The translations under genes and the position numbers were made by a program. Of a DNA stretch of 64,000 nucleotides, positions 27,601 through 39,900 are shown in pieces. The notes under the pieces are model-generated. The model did not search any database and was not told the DNA's origin. It worked only from the letters and a program-made list of their open reading frames with translations. Position 1 is the stretch's first letter; every line of letters starts with the position of its first letter. Source of the stretch: Caenorhabditis elegans (Eukaryota > Nematoda > Chromadorea > Rhabditida > Rhabditidae); contig NC_003282.8 of NCBI RefSeq assembly GCF_000002985.6, positions 6,696,001 through 6,760,000 of the forward strand, in the 5' to 3' direction.

Positions 27601-30600
27601 GTCCCAATTTATATTTTTTTTCTAGAACACGATGACTCGTTTTTCAAGCTATGAATAGCTTTCAAGTTTTTTGAAATAACTGGAACTATTTTTCAAAACT
27701 GGTGTGTATATGTACAGACGCATGGCATTCATATACATATAGATTTAATCAGAAATATATTGAACTTTTGAAACATGTCCCAACTTTTATTATTTTTAGA
27801 ACACGATGTCTCGTTTTTCAAGCTATGAATAGCTTTCAAGTTTTTTGAAATAACTGGAACTATTTTTCAAAACTGGTGTGTATATGTACTGACGCATGGC
27901 ATTCATATACATATAGATTTAATCAGAAATATATTGAACTTTTGAAACATGTCCCAACTTTTATTATTTTTAGAACACGATGGCTCGTTTTTCAAACTAT
28001 GAATAACTTTCAAGTTTTTTGAAATAACTGGAACTATTTTTTAATGAGTAATGAGAGTTAATGATATGTACAAACGCATGGCATTCATATACATATAGAT
28101 TTAATCAGAAATATATTGAACTTTTGAAACATGTCCCAACTTTTATTTTTTTTAGAACACGATGGCTCGTTTTTCAAGCTATGAATAACTTTTAAGGTTT
28201 TTTGAAATAACTGGAACTATTTTTTAATGAGTAATGAGAGTTAATGATATGTACAAACGCATGGCATTCATATACATATAGATTTAATCAGAAATATATT
28301 GAACTTTTGAAACATGTCCCAACTTTTATTTTTTTTAGAACACGATGGCTCGTTTTTCAAGCTATGAATAACTTTTAAGGTTTTTTGAAATAACTGGAAC
28401 TATTTTTTAATGAGTAATGAGAGTTAATGATATGTACAAACGCATGGCATTCATATACATATAGATTTAATCAGAAATATATTGAACTTTTGAAACATGT
28501 CCCAACTTTTATTTCTTTTAGATTACGATGGCCCGTTTTTCAAGCTATGAATAACTTTCAAGTTTTTTGAAATAACTGGAACTATTTTTTAAAACTGGTG
28601 TGTATATGTACAGACGCATGGCATTCATATACATATAAATTTATTCAGAAATATATTGAACTTTTGAAACATGTCCCAATTTATATTTTTTTTAGAACAC
28701 GATGGCTCGTTTTTCAAGCTATGAATAGCTTTCAAGTTTTTTGAAATAACTGGAACTATTTTTTAAAACTGGTGTGTATATGTACAGACGCATGGCATTC
28801 ATATACATATAGATTTAATCAGAAATATATTGAACTTTTGAAACATGTCCCAACTTTTATTTTTTTTAGAACACGATGGCTCGTTTTTCAAACTATGAAT
28901 AGCTTTCAAGTTTTTTGAAATAACTGGAACTATTTTTTAAAACTGGTGTGTATATGTACAGACGCATGGCATTCATATACATATAGATTTAATCAGAAAT
29001 ATATTGAACTTTTGAAACATGTCCCAACTTTTATTTTTTTTAGATTACGATGGCCCGTTTTTCAAGCTATGAATAACTTTCAAGTTTTTTGAAATAACTG
29101 GAACTATTTTTTAAAACTGGTGTGTATATGTACAGACGCATGGCATTCATATACATAAAAATTTATTCAGAAATATATTGAACTTTTGAAACATGTCCCA
29201 ACTTTTATTTTTTTTAGATTACGATGGCCCGTTTTTCAAGCTATGAATAGCTTTCAAGTTTTTTGAAATAACTGGAACTATTTTTTAAAACTGGTGTGTA
29301 TATGTACAGACGCATTGCATTCATATACATATAGATTTAATCAGAAATATATTGAACTTTTGAAACATGTCCCAATTTATATTTTTTTTAGATTACGATG
29401 GCCCGTTTTTCAAGCTATGAATAACTTTCAAGTTTTTTGAAATAACTGGAACTATTTTTTAAAACTGGTGTGTATATGTACAGACGCATGGCATTCATAG
29501 ACATATAGATTTAATCAGAAATATATTGAACTTTTGAAACATGTCCCAATTTATATTTTTTTTCTAGAACACGATGACTCGTTTTTCAAGCTATGAATAG
29601 CTTTCAAGTTTTTTGAAATAACTGGAACTATTTTTCAAAACTGGTGTGTATATGTACAGACGCATGGCATTCATATACATATAGATTTAATCAGAAATAT
29701 ATTGAACTTTTGAAACATGTCCCAACTTTTATTTTTTTTAGAACACGATGGCCCGTTTTTCAAGCTATGAATAACTTTCAAGTTTTTTGAAATAACTGGA
29801 ACTATTTTTTAAAACTGGTGTGTATATGTACAGACGCATGGCATTCATATACATATAAATTTATCCAGAAATATATTGAACTTTTGAAACATGTCCCAAT
29901 TTATATTTTTCTTAGATTACGATGGCCCGTTTTTCAAGCTATGAATAACTTTCAAGTTTTTTGAAATAACTGGAACTATTTTTTAAAACTGGTGTGTATA
30001 TGTACAGACGCATGGCATTCATATACATATAGATTTAATCAGAAATATATTGAACTTTTGAAACATGTCCCAATTTATATTTTTTTTTCTAGAACACGAT
30101 GGCTCGTTTTTCAAGCTATGAATAACTTTCAAGTTTTTTGAAATAACTGGAACTATTTTTTTAAACTGGTGTGTATATGTACAGACGCATGGCATTCATA
30201 TACATATAGATTTAATCAGAAATATATTGAACTTTTGAAACATGTCCCAATTTATATTTTTTTTAGATTACGATGGCCCGTTTTTCAAGCTATGAATAAC
30301 TTTCAAGTTTTTTGAAATAACTGGAACTATTTTTTTAAACTGGTGTGTATATGTACAGACGCATGGCATTCATATACATATAGATTTAATCAGAAATATA
30401 TTGAACTTTTGAAACATGTCCCAACTTTTATTTTTTTTAGATTACGATGGCCAGTTTTTCAAGCTATGAATAACTTTCAAGTTTTTTGAAATAACTGGAA
30501 CTATTTTTTTAAACTGGTGTGTATATGTACAGACGCATGGCATTCATATACATATAGATTTAATCAGAAATATATTGAACTTTTGAAACATGTCCCAATT

Positions 30601-33600
30601 TATATTTTTTTTAGATTACGATGGCCCGTTTTTCAAGCTATGAATAACTTTCAAGTTTTTTGAAATAACTGGAACTATTTTTTAAAACTGGTGTTTATAT
30701 GTACAGACGCATGGCATTCATATACATATAGATTTAATCAGAAATATATTGAACTTTTGAAACATGTCCCAATTTATATTTTTTTTCTAGAACACGATGG
30801 CTCGTTTTTCAAGCTATGAATAGCTTTCAAGTTTTTTGAAATAACTGGAACTATTTTTCAAAACTGGTGTGTATATGTACAGACGCATGGCATTCATATA
30901 CATATAGATTTAATCAGAAATATATTGAACTTTTGAAACATGTCCCAACTTTTATTTTTTTTAGATTACGATGGCTCGTTTTTCAAGCTATGAATAACTT
31001 TCAAGTTTTTTGAAATAACTGGAACTATTTTTTTAAACTGGTGTGTATATGTACAGACACATGGCATTCATATACATATAGATTTAATCAGAAATATATT
31101 GAACTTTTGAAACATGTCCCAATTTATATTTTTTTTAGATTACGATGGCCCGTTTTTCAAGCTATGAATAACTTTCAAGTTTTTTGAAATAACTGGAACA
31201 ATTTTTTAAAACTGGTGTGTATATGTACAGACGCATGGCATTCATATACATATAGATTTAATCAGAAATATATTGAACTTTTGAAACATGTCCCAATTTA
31301 TATTTTTTTTAAATTACGATGGCCCGTTTTTCAAGCTATGAATAACTTTCAAGTTTTTTGAAATAACTGGAACAATTTTTTAAAACTGGTGTGTATATGT
31401 ACAGACGCATGGCATTCATATACATATAGATTTAATCAGAAATATATTGAACTTTTGAAACATGTCCCAATTTATATTTTTTTTAGATTACGATGGCCCG
31501 TTTTTCAAGCTATGAATAACTTTCAAGTTTTTTGAAATAACTGGAACTATTTTTTAAAACTGGTGTGTATATGTACAGACGCATGGCATTCATATACATA
31601 TAGATTTAATCAGAAATATATTGAACTTTTGAAACATGTCCCAATTTATATTTTTTTTAAAACACGATGGCTCGTTTTTCAAGCTATGAATAACTTTCAA
31701 GTGTTTTGAAATAACTGAAACTATTTTTTAATAAGTGTGTATATGTACTGACGCATGGCATTCATATACATATAGATTTAATCAGAAATATATTGAACTT
31801 TTGAAACATGTCCCAACTTTTATTTTTTTTAGATTACGATGGCTCGTTTTTCAAGCTATGAATAACTTTCAAGTGTTTTGAAATAACTGAAACTATTTTT
31901 TAATAAGTGTGTATATGTACTGACGCATGGCATTCATATACATATAGATTTAATCAGAAATATATTGAACTTTTGAAACATGTCCCAATTTATATTTTTT
32001 TTAGATTACGATGGCCCGTTTTTCAAGCTATGAATAACTTTCAAGTTTTTTGAAATAACTGGAACAATTTTTTAAAACTGGTGTGTATATGTACAGACGC
32101 ATGGCATTCATATACATATAGATTTAATCAGAAATATATTGAACTTTTGAAACATGTCCCAATTTATATTTTTTTTAAATTACGATGGCCCGTTTTTCAA
32201 GCTATGAATAACTTTCAAGTTTTTTGAAATAACTGGAACAATTTTTTAAAACTGGTGTGTATATGTACAGACGCATGGCATTCATATACATATAGATTTA
32301 ATCAGAAATATATTGAACTTTTGAAACATGTCCCAATTTATATTTTTTTTAGATTACGATGGCCCGTTTTTCAAGCTATGAATAACTTTCAAGTTTTTTG
32401 AAATAACTGGAACAATTTTTTAAAACTGGTGTGTATATGTACAGACGCATGGCATTCATATACATATAGATTTAATCAGAAATATATTGAACTTTTGAAA
32501 CATGTCCCAATTTATATTTTTTTTAGATTACGATGGCCCGTTTTTCAAGCTATGAATAACTTTCAAGTTTTTTGAAATAACTGGAACTATTTTTTAAAAC
32601 TGGTGTGTATATGTACAGACGCATGGCATTCATATACATATAGATTTAATCAGAAATATATTGAACTTTTGAAACATGTCCCAATTTATATTTTTTTTAA
32701 AACACGATGGCTCGTTTTTCAAGCTATGAATAACTTTCAAGTGTTTTGAAATAACTGAAACTATTTTTTAATAAGTGTGTATATGTACTGACGCATGGCA
32801 TTCATATACATATAGATTTAATCAGAAATATATTGAACTTTTGAAACATGTCCCAACTTTTATTTTTTTTAGATTACGATGGCTCGTTTTTCAAGCTATG
32901 AATAACTTTCAAGTGTTTTGAAATAACTGGAACTATTTTTTAATAAGTTTGTATATGTACAGACGCATGGCATTCATATACATATAGACTTAAATAGAAA
33001 TATATTGAACTTTTGAAACATGTCCCAATTTATATTTTTTTTAGATTACGATGGCTCGTTTTTCAAGCTATGAATAACTTTCAAGTGTTTTGAAATAACT
33101 GGAACTATTTTTTAATAAGTGTGTATATGTACTGACGCATGGCATTCATATACATATAGATTTAATCAGAAATATATTGAACTTTTGAAACATGTCCCAA
33201 CTTTTATTTTTTTTAGAACACGATGGCCCGTTTTTCAAGATATGCATAACTTTCAAGTTTTTTGAAATAACAGGAACTATTTTTCAAAACTGGTGTGTAT
33301 ATTTACAGACGCATGGCATTCATATACATCTAGATTTAATCAGAAATATATTGAACTTTTGGAACATGTCCCAACTTTTATTTTTTTTAGAACACGATGA
33401 CCCGTTTTTCAAGCTATGAATAATTTTCACGTTTTTTGAAATAAGTGGAACTATTTTTTAACGAGTAATGAGAGTTAATGATATGTACAAACGCATGGCA
33501 TTCATATACATATAGATTTAATCAGAAATATATTGAACTTTTGAAACATGTCCCAATTTATGTTTTTTTTTAAACACGATGGCCCGTTTTTCAAGATATG

Positions 33601-35929
33601 CATAACTTTCAAGTTTTTTGAAATAACAGGAACTATTTTTCAAAACTGGTGTGTATATTTACAGACGCATGGCATTCATATACATCTAGATTTAATCAGA
33701 AATATATTGAACTTTTGGAACATGTCCCAACTTTTATTTTTTTTTAGATTACGATGGCTCGTTTTTCAAGCTATGAAATACTTTCAAGTGTTTTGAAATA
33801 ACTGAAACTATTTTTTAATAAGTGTGTATATGTACTGACGCATGGCATTCATATACATATAGATTTAATCAGAAATATATTGAACTTTTGAAACATGTCC
33901 CAATTTTTATTTTTTTTAGATTACGATGGCTCGTTTTTCAAGCTATGAACAACTTTCAAGTGCTTTGAAATAACTGGAACTATTTTTTAATAAGTGTGTA
34001 TATGTACTGACGCATGGCATTGATATACATATAGATTTAATCAGAAATATATTGAACTTTTGAAACATGTCCCAATTTTTATTTTTTTTAGATTACGATG
34101 GCTCGTTTTTCAAGCTATGAATAACTTTCAAGTGTTTTGAAATAACTGGAACTATTTTTTAATAAGTGTGTATATGTACTGACGCATGGCATTCATATAC
34201 ATATAGATTTAAATAGAAATATATTGAACTTTTGAAACATGTCCCAATTTATATTTTTTTTAGATTACGATGGCTCGTTTTTCAAGCTATGAACAACTTT
34301 CAAGTGCTTTGAAATAACTGGAACTATTTTTTAATAAGTGTGTATATGTACTGACGCATGGCATTGATATACATATAGATTTAATCAGAAATATATTGAA
34401 CTTTTGAAACATGTCCCAACTTTTATTTTTTTTAGAACACGATGGCTCGTTTTTCAAGCTATGAATAACTTTTAAGGTTTTTGAAATAACTGGAACTATT
34501 TTTTAATGAGTAATAAGAGTTAATGATATGTACAAACGCATGGCATTCATATAGATATAGATTTAATCAGAAATATATTGAACTTTTGGAACATGTCCCA
34601 ACTTTTATTTTTTTTAGAACACGATGGCTCGTTTTTCAAGCTATGAATAACTTTTAAGGTTTTTGAAATAACTGGAACTATTTTTTATTAAGTAATGAGA
34701 GTTAATGATATGTACAAACGCATGGCATTCATATACATATAGATTTAATCAGAAATATATTGAACTTTTGAAACATGTCCCAACTTTTATTTTTTTTAGA
34801 ACACGATGGCTTGTTTTTCAAGCTATGAATAACTTTCAAGTTTTTTGAAATAACTGGAACTATTTTTTAAAGCTGGTGTGTATATGTACAGACGCATGGC
34901 ATTCATATACATATAGATTTAATCAGAAATATATTGAACTTTTGAAACATGTCCCAATTTATATTTTTTTTTAGATTACGATGGCTCGTTTTTCAAGCTA
35001 TGAACAACTTTCAAGTGCTTTGAAATAACTGGAACTATTTTTTAAAGCTGGTGTGTATATGTACAGACGCATGGCATTCATATACATATAGATTTAATCA
35101 GAAATATATTGAACTTTTGAAACATGTCCCAATTTATATTTTTTTTAGATTACGATGGCTCGTTTTTCAAGCTATGAACAACTTTCAAGTGCTTTGAAAT
35201 AAGTGGAACTATTTTTTAATGAGTAAAGAGAGTTAATGATATGTACAAACGCATGGCATTCATATACACATAGATTTAATCAGAAATATATTGAACTTTT
35301 CAAACATGTCCCTATTTTTTATTTTTTTTAGAACACGATGGCTCCTTTTTCAAACTATGAATAATTTTCACGTTTTTTGAAATAACTGGAACTATTTTTT
35401 AATGAGTAAAGAGAGTTAATGATATGTACATACGCATGGCATTCATATACATATAGATTTGATCAGAAATATATTGAACTTCTGAAACATGTCCCTATTT
35501 TTTATTTTTTTTAGATTACGATGGCCCGTTTTTCAAACTATGAATAACTTTCAAGTTTTTTGAAATAAGTGGAACTATTTTTTAATGAGTAAAGAGAGTT
35601 AATGATATGTACAGACGCATGGCATTCATATACATATAGATTTAATCAGAAATATATTGAACTTTTCAAACATGTCCCTATTTTTTATTTTTTTTAGAAC
35701 ACGATGGCTCCTTTTTCAAACTATGAATAATTTTCACGTTTTTTGAAATAACTGGAACTATTTTTTAATGAGTAAAGAGAGTTAATGATATGTACAAACG
35801 CATGGCATTCATATACATATAGATTTAATCAGAAATATATTGAACTTTTGAAACATGTCTCAACTTTTATTTTTTTTAGAACACGATGTCTCGTTTTTCA
35901 AGCTATGAATAACTTTCAAGTTTTTTGAA
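12637..35929. repeat. Satellite array, right block (171-183 bp units)
   Basis: The same satellite resumes after the LINE and continues for about 23.3 kb (about 134 units by length), ending abruptly inside a unit at TTTTTTGAA (35927-35929). Unit subtypes differ from the left block. Many carry AGATTACGATGGCCCG instead of AGAACACGATGGCCCG, or AATTTATATTTTTTTTCTAG before it. Others carry ATAAATTTATTCAG in the core. Subtypes occur in runs and recur at multiples of the unit length. A stretch at about 21540-23440 consists of ten or so nearly identical long-type units with CTTTTAAGGTTTTTTG. Units at about 35230-35810 are the most diverged (GTCCCTATTTTTTATT, GTAAAGAGAGTTAATG). Confidence 0.98.
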
Positions 35930-35973
35930 TCATTAATTTTTTAACCCAAAATTTTATCAACTCGAATTTTCAG

Positions 35974-36126
35974 ATTCAGCATCACACTCCCATCCAAACT
36001 CCAGAGACGTCTAAAGTTTATTTGGAATCTCTCACCGGGGTGGCTGTTTGCCAAGCATCTCAAATTGTGTCTCCATTCGATTTTTCCGATGATGAAAATC
36101 CGCCAAACGCTCAACGCCGGCATTGA
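35974..36126 (+). CDS. Probable terminal coding exon of an unidentified gene
   Basis: Directly after the satellite, a consensus worm splice acceptor (CGAATTTTCAG, ending at 35973) opens a 51-codon frame that ends with TGA at 36124-36126. The product begins IQHHTPIQTPETSKVYLES and ends SPFDFSDDENPPNAQRRH, a polar sequence with natural-looking composition. AATAAA follows 104 bases after the stop. I do not recognise the protein. Upstream exons would have to lie to the left of, or within, the 36 kb satellite, so the satellite may occupy an intron. Caution: the +1 frame is also open, for longer, to a TGA just past 36196 (containing PLLDEPESPPKTQSSYM), and the minus strand is open too. The true frame, and whether this is a living exon or a relic, needs transcript data. 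Confidence 0.42.
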   Translation: MQHHTPIQTPETSKVYLESLTGVAVCQASQIVSPFDFSDDENPPNAQRRH

Positions 36127-36230
36127 GCCCCTTCTGGATGAACCGGAAAGCCCGCCGAAAACACAGAGCAGTTATATGTTTTTTGTTGTGTTTCAGTGTT
36201 ATTGAATGAATTATATGCTCCATGAGCTAC

Positions 36231-36236
36231 AATAAA
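36231..36236 (+). terminator. Polyadenylation signal AATAAA
   Basis: A canonical AATAAA lies about 105 bases after the stop codon of the terminal exon at 35974-36126 and is followed by a T-rich stretch. Position and spacing fit a short worm 3' UTR. Confidence 0.5.
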
Positions 36237-36358
36237 CCTTTTTTTCGCAAAATTTGTATAAAATATGCAAAAACACCTTGTAGAAGTGTCTAAAATATGC
36301 AAAATTTGTGGGCATTTCAGTTCGGAATGTGTTAAATATGCATAAAAGAAGTACATTT

Positions 36359-36458
36359 TTCGCGATGTTAAAATAATTTTAACATAATTTTAGTGATTTT
36401 AGGTACCTAACTTCACATGTGCGAACTCATATTTTAAGCACAATTTTCACATCGCGAA
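36359..36458. mobile_element. Short inverted-repeat element (MITE-like, 100 bp)
   Basis: TTCGCGATGTTAAAAT at 36359-36374 is mirrored, with one mismatch, by ATTTTCACATCGCGAA at 36443-36458. The AT-rich interior contains a further imperfect match. The structure is that of a miniature inverted-repeat element. No coding capacity. Confidence 0.6.
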
Positions 36459-36667
36459 TCATCTGTGAGGGCAGGAAAAGGGAAACATGACAGTGCAAGT
36501 TGATATCCAGCCGATTGGACTAATTCAAAAAGTAACGTTTTTTTCTAATTTTACCTCGTTCTGGTTGAATCGTATGTATGCTAAATTCATTTTATTGATC
36601 CCCTTAATATAAAAATAACCATAATCAGTTGAAAAAAACGAAAAAGGAATTTTTACTGACAACACCT

Positions 36668-36774
36668 GGGCAACTTCCTGCCAACTTCGTGGCAACTTCC
36701 TGCCAACAATTTGGCAACTTATTTTAGTGGCACTAATTGTAAATAAGTTGCCAGGTTGTTGGCAGGAAGTTGCC
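36668..36774. repeat. Nested inverted/direct repeat with CAACTTCCTGCC motif
   Basis: GGCAACTTCCTGCCAA occurs twice in direct orientation (about 36669 and 36691) and once inverted as TTGGCAGGAAGTTGCC (36759-36774). Inside it, TTGGCAACTTATTT (36711-36724) pairs with AAATAAGTTGCCAG. The segment can form a strong hairpin. It lies between the plus-strand polyadenylation signal and the 3' end of the minus-strand kinase gene. Confidence 0.7.
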
Positions 36775-36979
36775 TCTGAATGCCGAGTTTGTTCAATAAT
36801 CTAAAGCAGGTTGGCCAAGTTTTAATGATTATGAACATTCCGATAAAAACATTTACTGAAATTCTTGTTAATCCTTTTGTATGTTAAGGATAATCTGTAT
36901 AGTCTTTTCAAACAATTCAACTCAAAACATTTCATTCTAACTCAAATTCAACTCAAAACATTTCATTCTTTGATTCGAG

Positions 36980-39900
36980 TTATTTTTGTGTGTTTGAATG
37001 AGCTTTTTTCTTATTCCTTTTTTCAGCTCTCGGAACATCCTTTTTGAGTGTTGTATAGAAATCTGTACGAAGATAGTTCACGACTTCTGGGACTTCCCAT
37101 TGAAAAAGATGACGAGGCTTGTTCGCCTCTTTGACCTGAAGTTTGCAAGATTGACTATACAGAAATGATCAATGGAAAACTTACCCATTCCTGGAACGAT
37201 GGCATGTTTTCCCCCTCCCAATCATAGGGCGACATCCAAGTAGACCCGCTTTTTAAGAAAACTTCTAGGAAAGTTTCAAAAAGCAACCCATAATTAGGAA
37301 AGTCTCTGTACGAGAAGCTTTCGATCATTGTTTGAACTTTGAGAAATTCGTCTGAAAAAAAACTACTATGTACATTGTAAATTATGAATACCACTGACCA
37401 TTGTCAAATAACTCTGTTAACTTTGCGTTTTTTTTCTTAAGAATCAATTCGTTCCCTTCAAGATATGTCCAAGGAAGTGGTTTCTTGAGCTCTGCAGTCA
37501 TATATAACAGAGAGTACAAATCATCCACTCGGCCCTGAAAAATCCAATTATATTAATTGCCGATATTTATTCCAACTAACTATTGCCTTCATTAACGGGG
37601 GGTTCCGCACAAAATTTTCGATTTTCTTTTTTCAGTGTTGTATTCGAATCCATTTCCTGTATTGACTATAAATTTTTGGGCGATCGCAAAATCGATCAAA
37701 TAAAATATGCGGCTTTTCAAACAGTCGGTCGGGTTTCCAAGCACATAATTTGTAGGTTTAACGTCTCCATGAACTACTGCCCCATCATGCAATTGCTTCA
37801 AGCTGAAAACATTTGAGTCATAATATCAAAACTGTCTAAGCTGTTTTAACTTACACATAAAGGCATTGAATTCCGATTCTGCTCCACGTTCCAGGGGTCA
37901 AGCTGTCCGGATTTGGCGACATAAGACGCAAGTCTTTCAAGCTCCGTCCAAGCAGATTCATGACTATGAAAGCGCATTTCACATTTTCACCCGCCATTTT
38001 GAAAGTCGGAAAATACTTATCGCCGTGTGGATTTAACTTTAACAGGAGGCTAGCCTATAATTTCATTTATTATTTAAAATTGTTTCACAAATCTTGACTT
38101 ACTTCTTTTTGTACGGTTGATGGTTTGCCATTGATTTTTCGCGGCTGGATCTTTAGAGCATAATCTTTATGGTTTTTTGAAACTGAGAATATGGGGCCAA
38201 ATGATCCTTGGCCAACCCTGCCGGTGATTGTGTAGCCATTAAATCTGGAAAAGAATTTTAATTTTGTTGATTTTCAACTATTCATTTCTTCTACCAGCCG
38301 TTCGCACGCGCAAAGCGCGCAAAGCGCGTGCTCCGACTGGTGTACGCTGAACTGTTTTACTTTTAAAATTGTGAAGTGATAAGCTTTATGTACAGTCACA
38401 CATTTTCCTGGAGTATTGCGGACTTTACAGAAAGTTCTATACGTTTCCTATGTTTCCAGAAGTTTCTAGATTTTCTAGAAAATTCTAGAAAATTCCTGAT
38501 TATTCTAGAAGTTTACAGATTTTTCTAGAAAATTCTAAAAGTTTCCTGATTTTTCCAGATGTTCCTAGCCTTTCTTGAAAATTCCAGATTTTTCTAGGAA
38601 GTTGTTTTCTGAGAGCATTTGAATTTCCAGCGAAAAACTTTTCTCAAAATTTGAATTTCCCGCCTAAAATTTTTCTCAGAAAATTTGAAGTTCGCGCCAA
38701 AAACTTTTCTCATAAAATTTGAATTCCCGCCAGTATTTTTTCTCAGGAAATTTGAATTTCCCGCCAAAAACGTTTCTCATAAAATCTGAATTCCCCCCCC
38801 CCCCCTAAAACATTTTTCAGAAAGCCAAGATGAATAATTCCATTGAACTTTTTTTGAAGATTTCAGAATTTTCTCGATTTTTTCAGAAGCTTCCGGAAGG
38901 ATTTTTTCAGATTTTTTTCAAAGATTTTTAGAAGCTTCCGGAAGGAGAGTAACTGATTTTTCCTAAATCTACAGTGTCTCTTCCGTACTCCTACAGTACC
39001 CCTAATATATATTTTTCTTAAACTACAGTAATCTTACAGTACTCCTAGAGTACCCCTACAGTACTACTACAGTACCCCAGCCATATCCCTACACTAACCC
39101 CAACTCACTATCCCTCCAGAAGCGAAAACTTCACAGACTACAGACTACATAGACTACAAACTATGGACACACAGAATAAGCGATTTATATATAGTCAATG
39201 ATGATTATAAGGTATCCTCGTTTTGACTACGTTTGAAAATCCTAGGTCTTAATTCATTCTAATCCTTTTCTAGATTTGAGGCACCACCGATTCGGAAAAC
39301 CTTTGACAACTGGATATACAGAAAGGGTAACCATTGTGGACGGAGCAAAAACCATGAAAAAGTTGCAAACATGGGCGTTTTTTGACATTTTTCGGATATT
39401 TTAATGAAATTAAATCGAAAATCCATGATTTTACGTTTTTTTTTTTAATTAAGAAAACAGTAAAATATACTCAATCATATATTTTTGACAGATACAATTT
39501 TGGAACAGCATTCAAACGTTGAACATTATACACAATTACTTGCAAACTTTTTTGAACTTTCCAACAAAAAAGCTCTAGTCAAATTTTTGATGCATAAAAT
39601 AAACTAGGGAGATTATTAGAGAACGGTTTTATCCTAGTCTGTGCATCAAACATTTCCTAAATTTGAAGAAGTACAATCTCTTCAGAAATGGGGCAAATTG
39701 CGACTAAGTGCGGTAAAGTGCTACGAAAAGCTGCAAGGTGCGGCAAAGTGCTGCGAGGCGCCGCAAGGTGCTGCAAAGTACGGGGTAGAACTATAGTTAG
39801 CCCTATAGGGCTAATGTGAAAAAGGCCAATATGCTGTTGAAAGCAGGCAGAATGCTGGAGAAAGCTGGGACGACTTGCCGAGAAGGGGAGCGAAAAAGTC

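Noticed and set aside
1..35929. The unit length of 171 bp recalls primate alpha satellite and a centromere role
   Set aside because: The length match is coincidental, sequences are unrelated, and C. elegans chromosomes are holocentric without satellite-defined centromeres.
1..35929. CRISPR-like array interpretation of the regular repeats
   Set aside because: Units are contiguous 171-183 bp repeats with no unique spacers, in a eukaryotic genome.
36487..36531. Possible first exon on the plus strand (MTVQVDIQPIGLIQK followed by GTAACG)
   Set aside because: No downstream plus-strand exon with matching phase was found before the convergent kinase gene.
36865..37047. 60-residue plus-strand open frame
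   Set aside because: It is antisense to the last exon and 3' region of the kinase gene.
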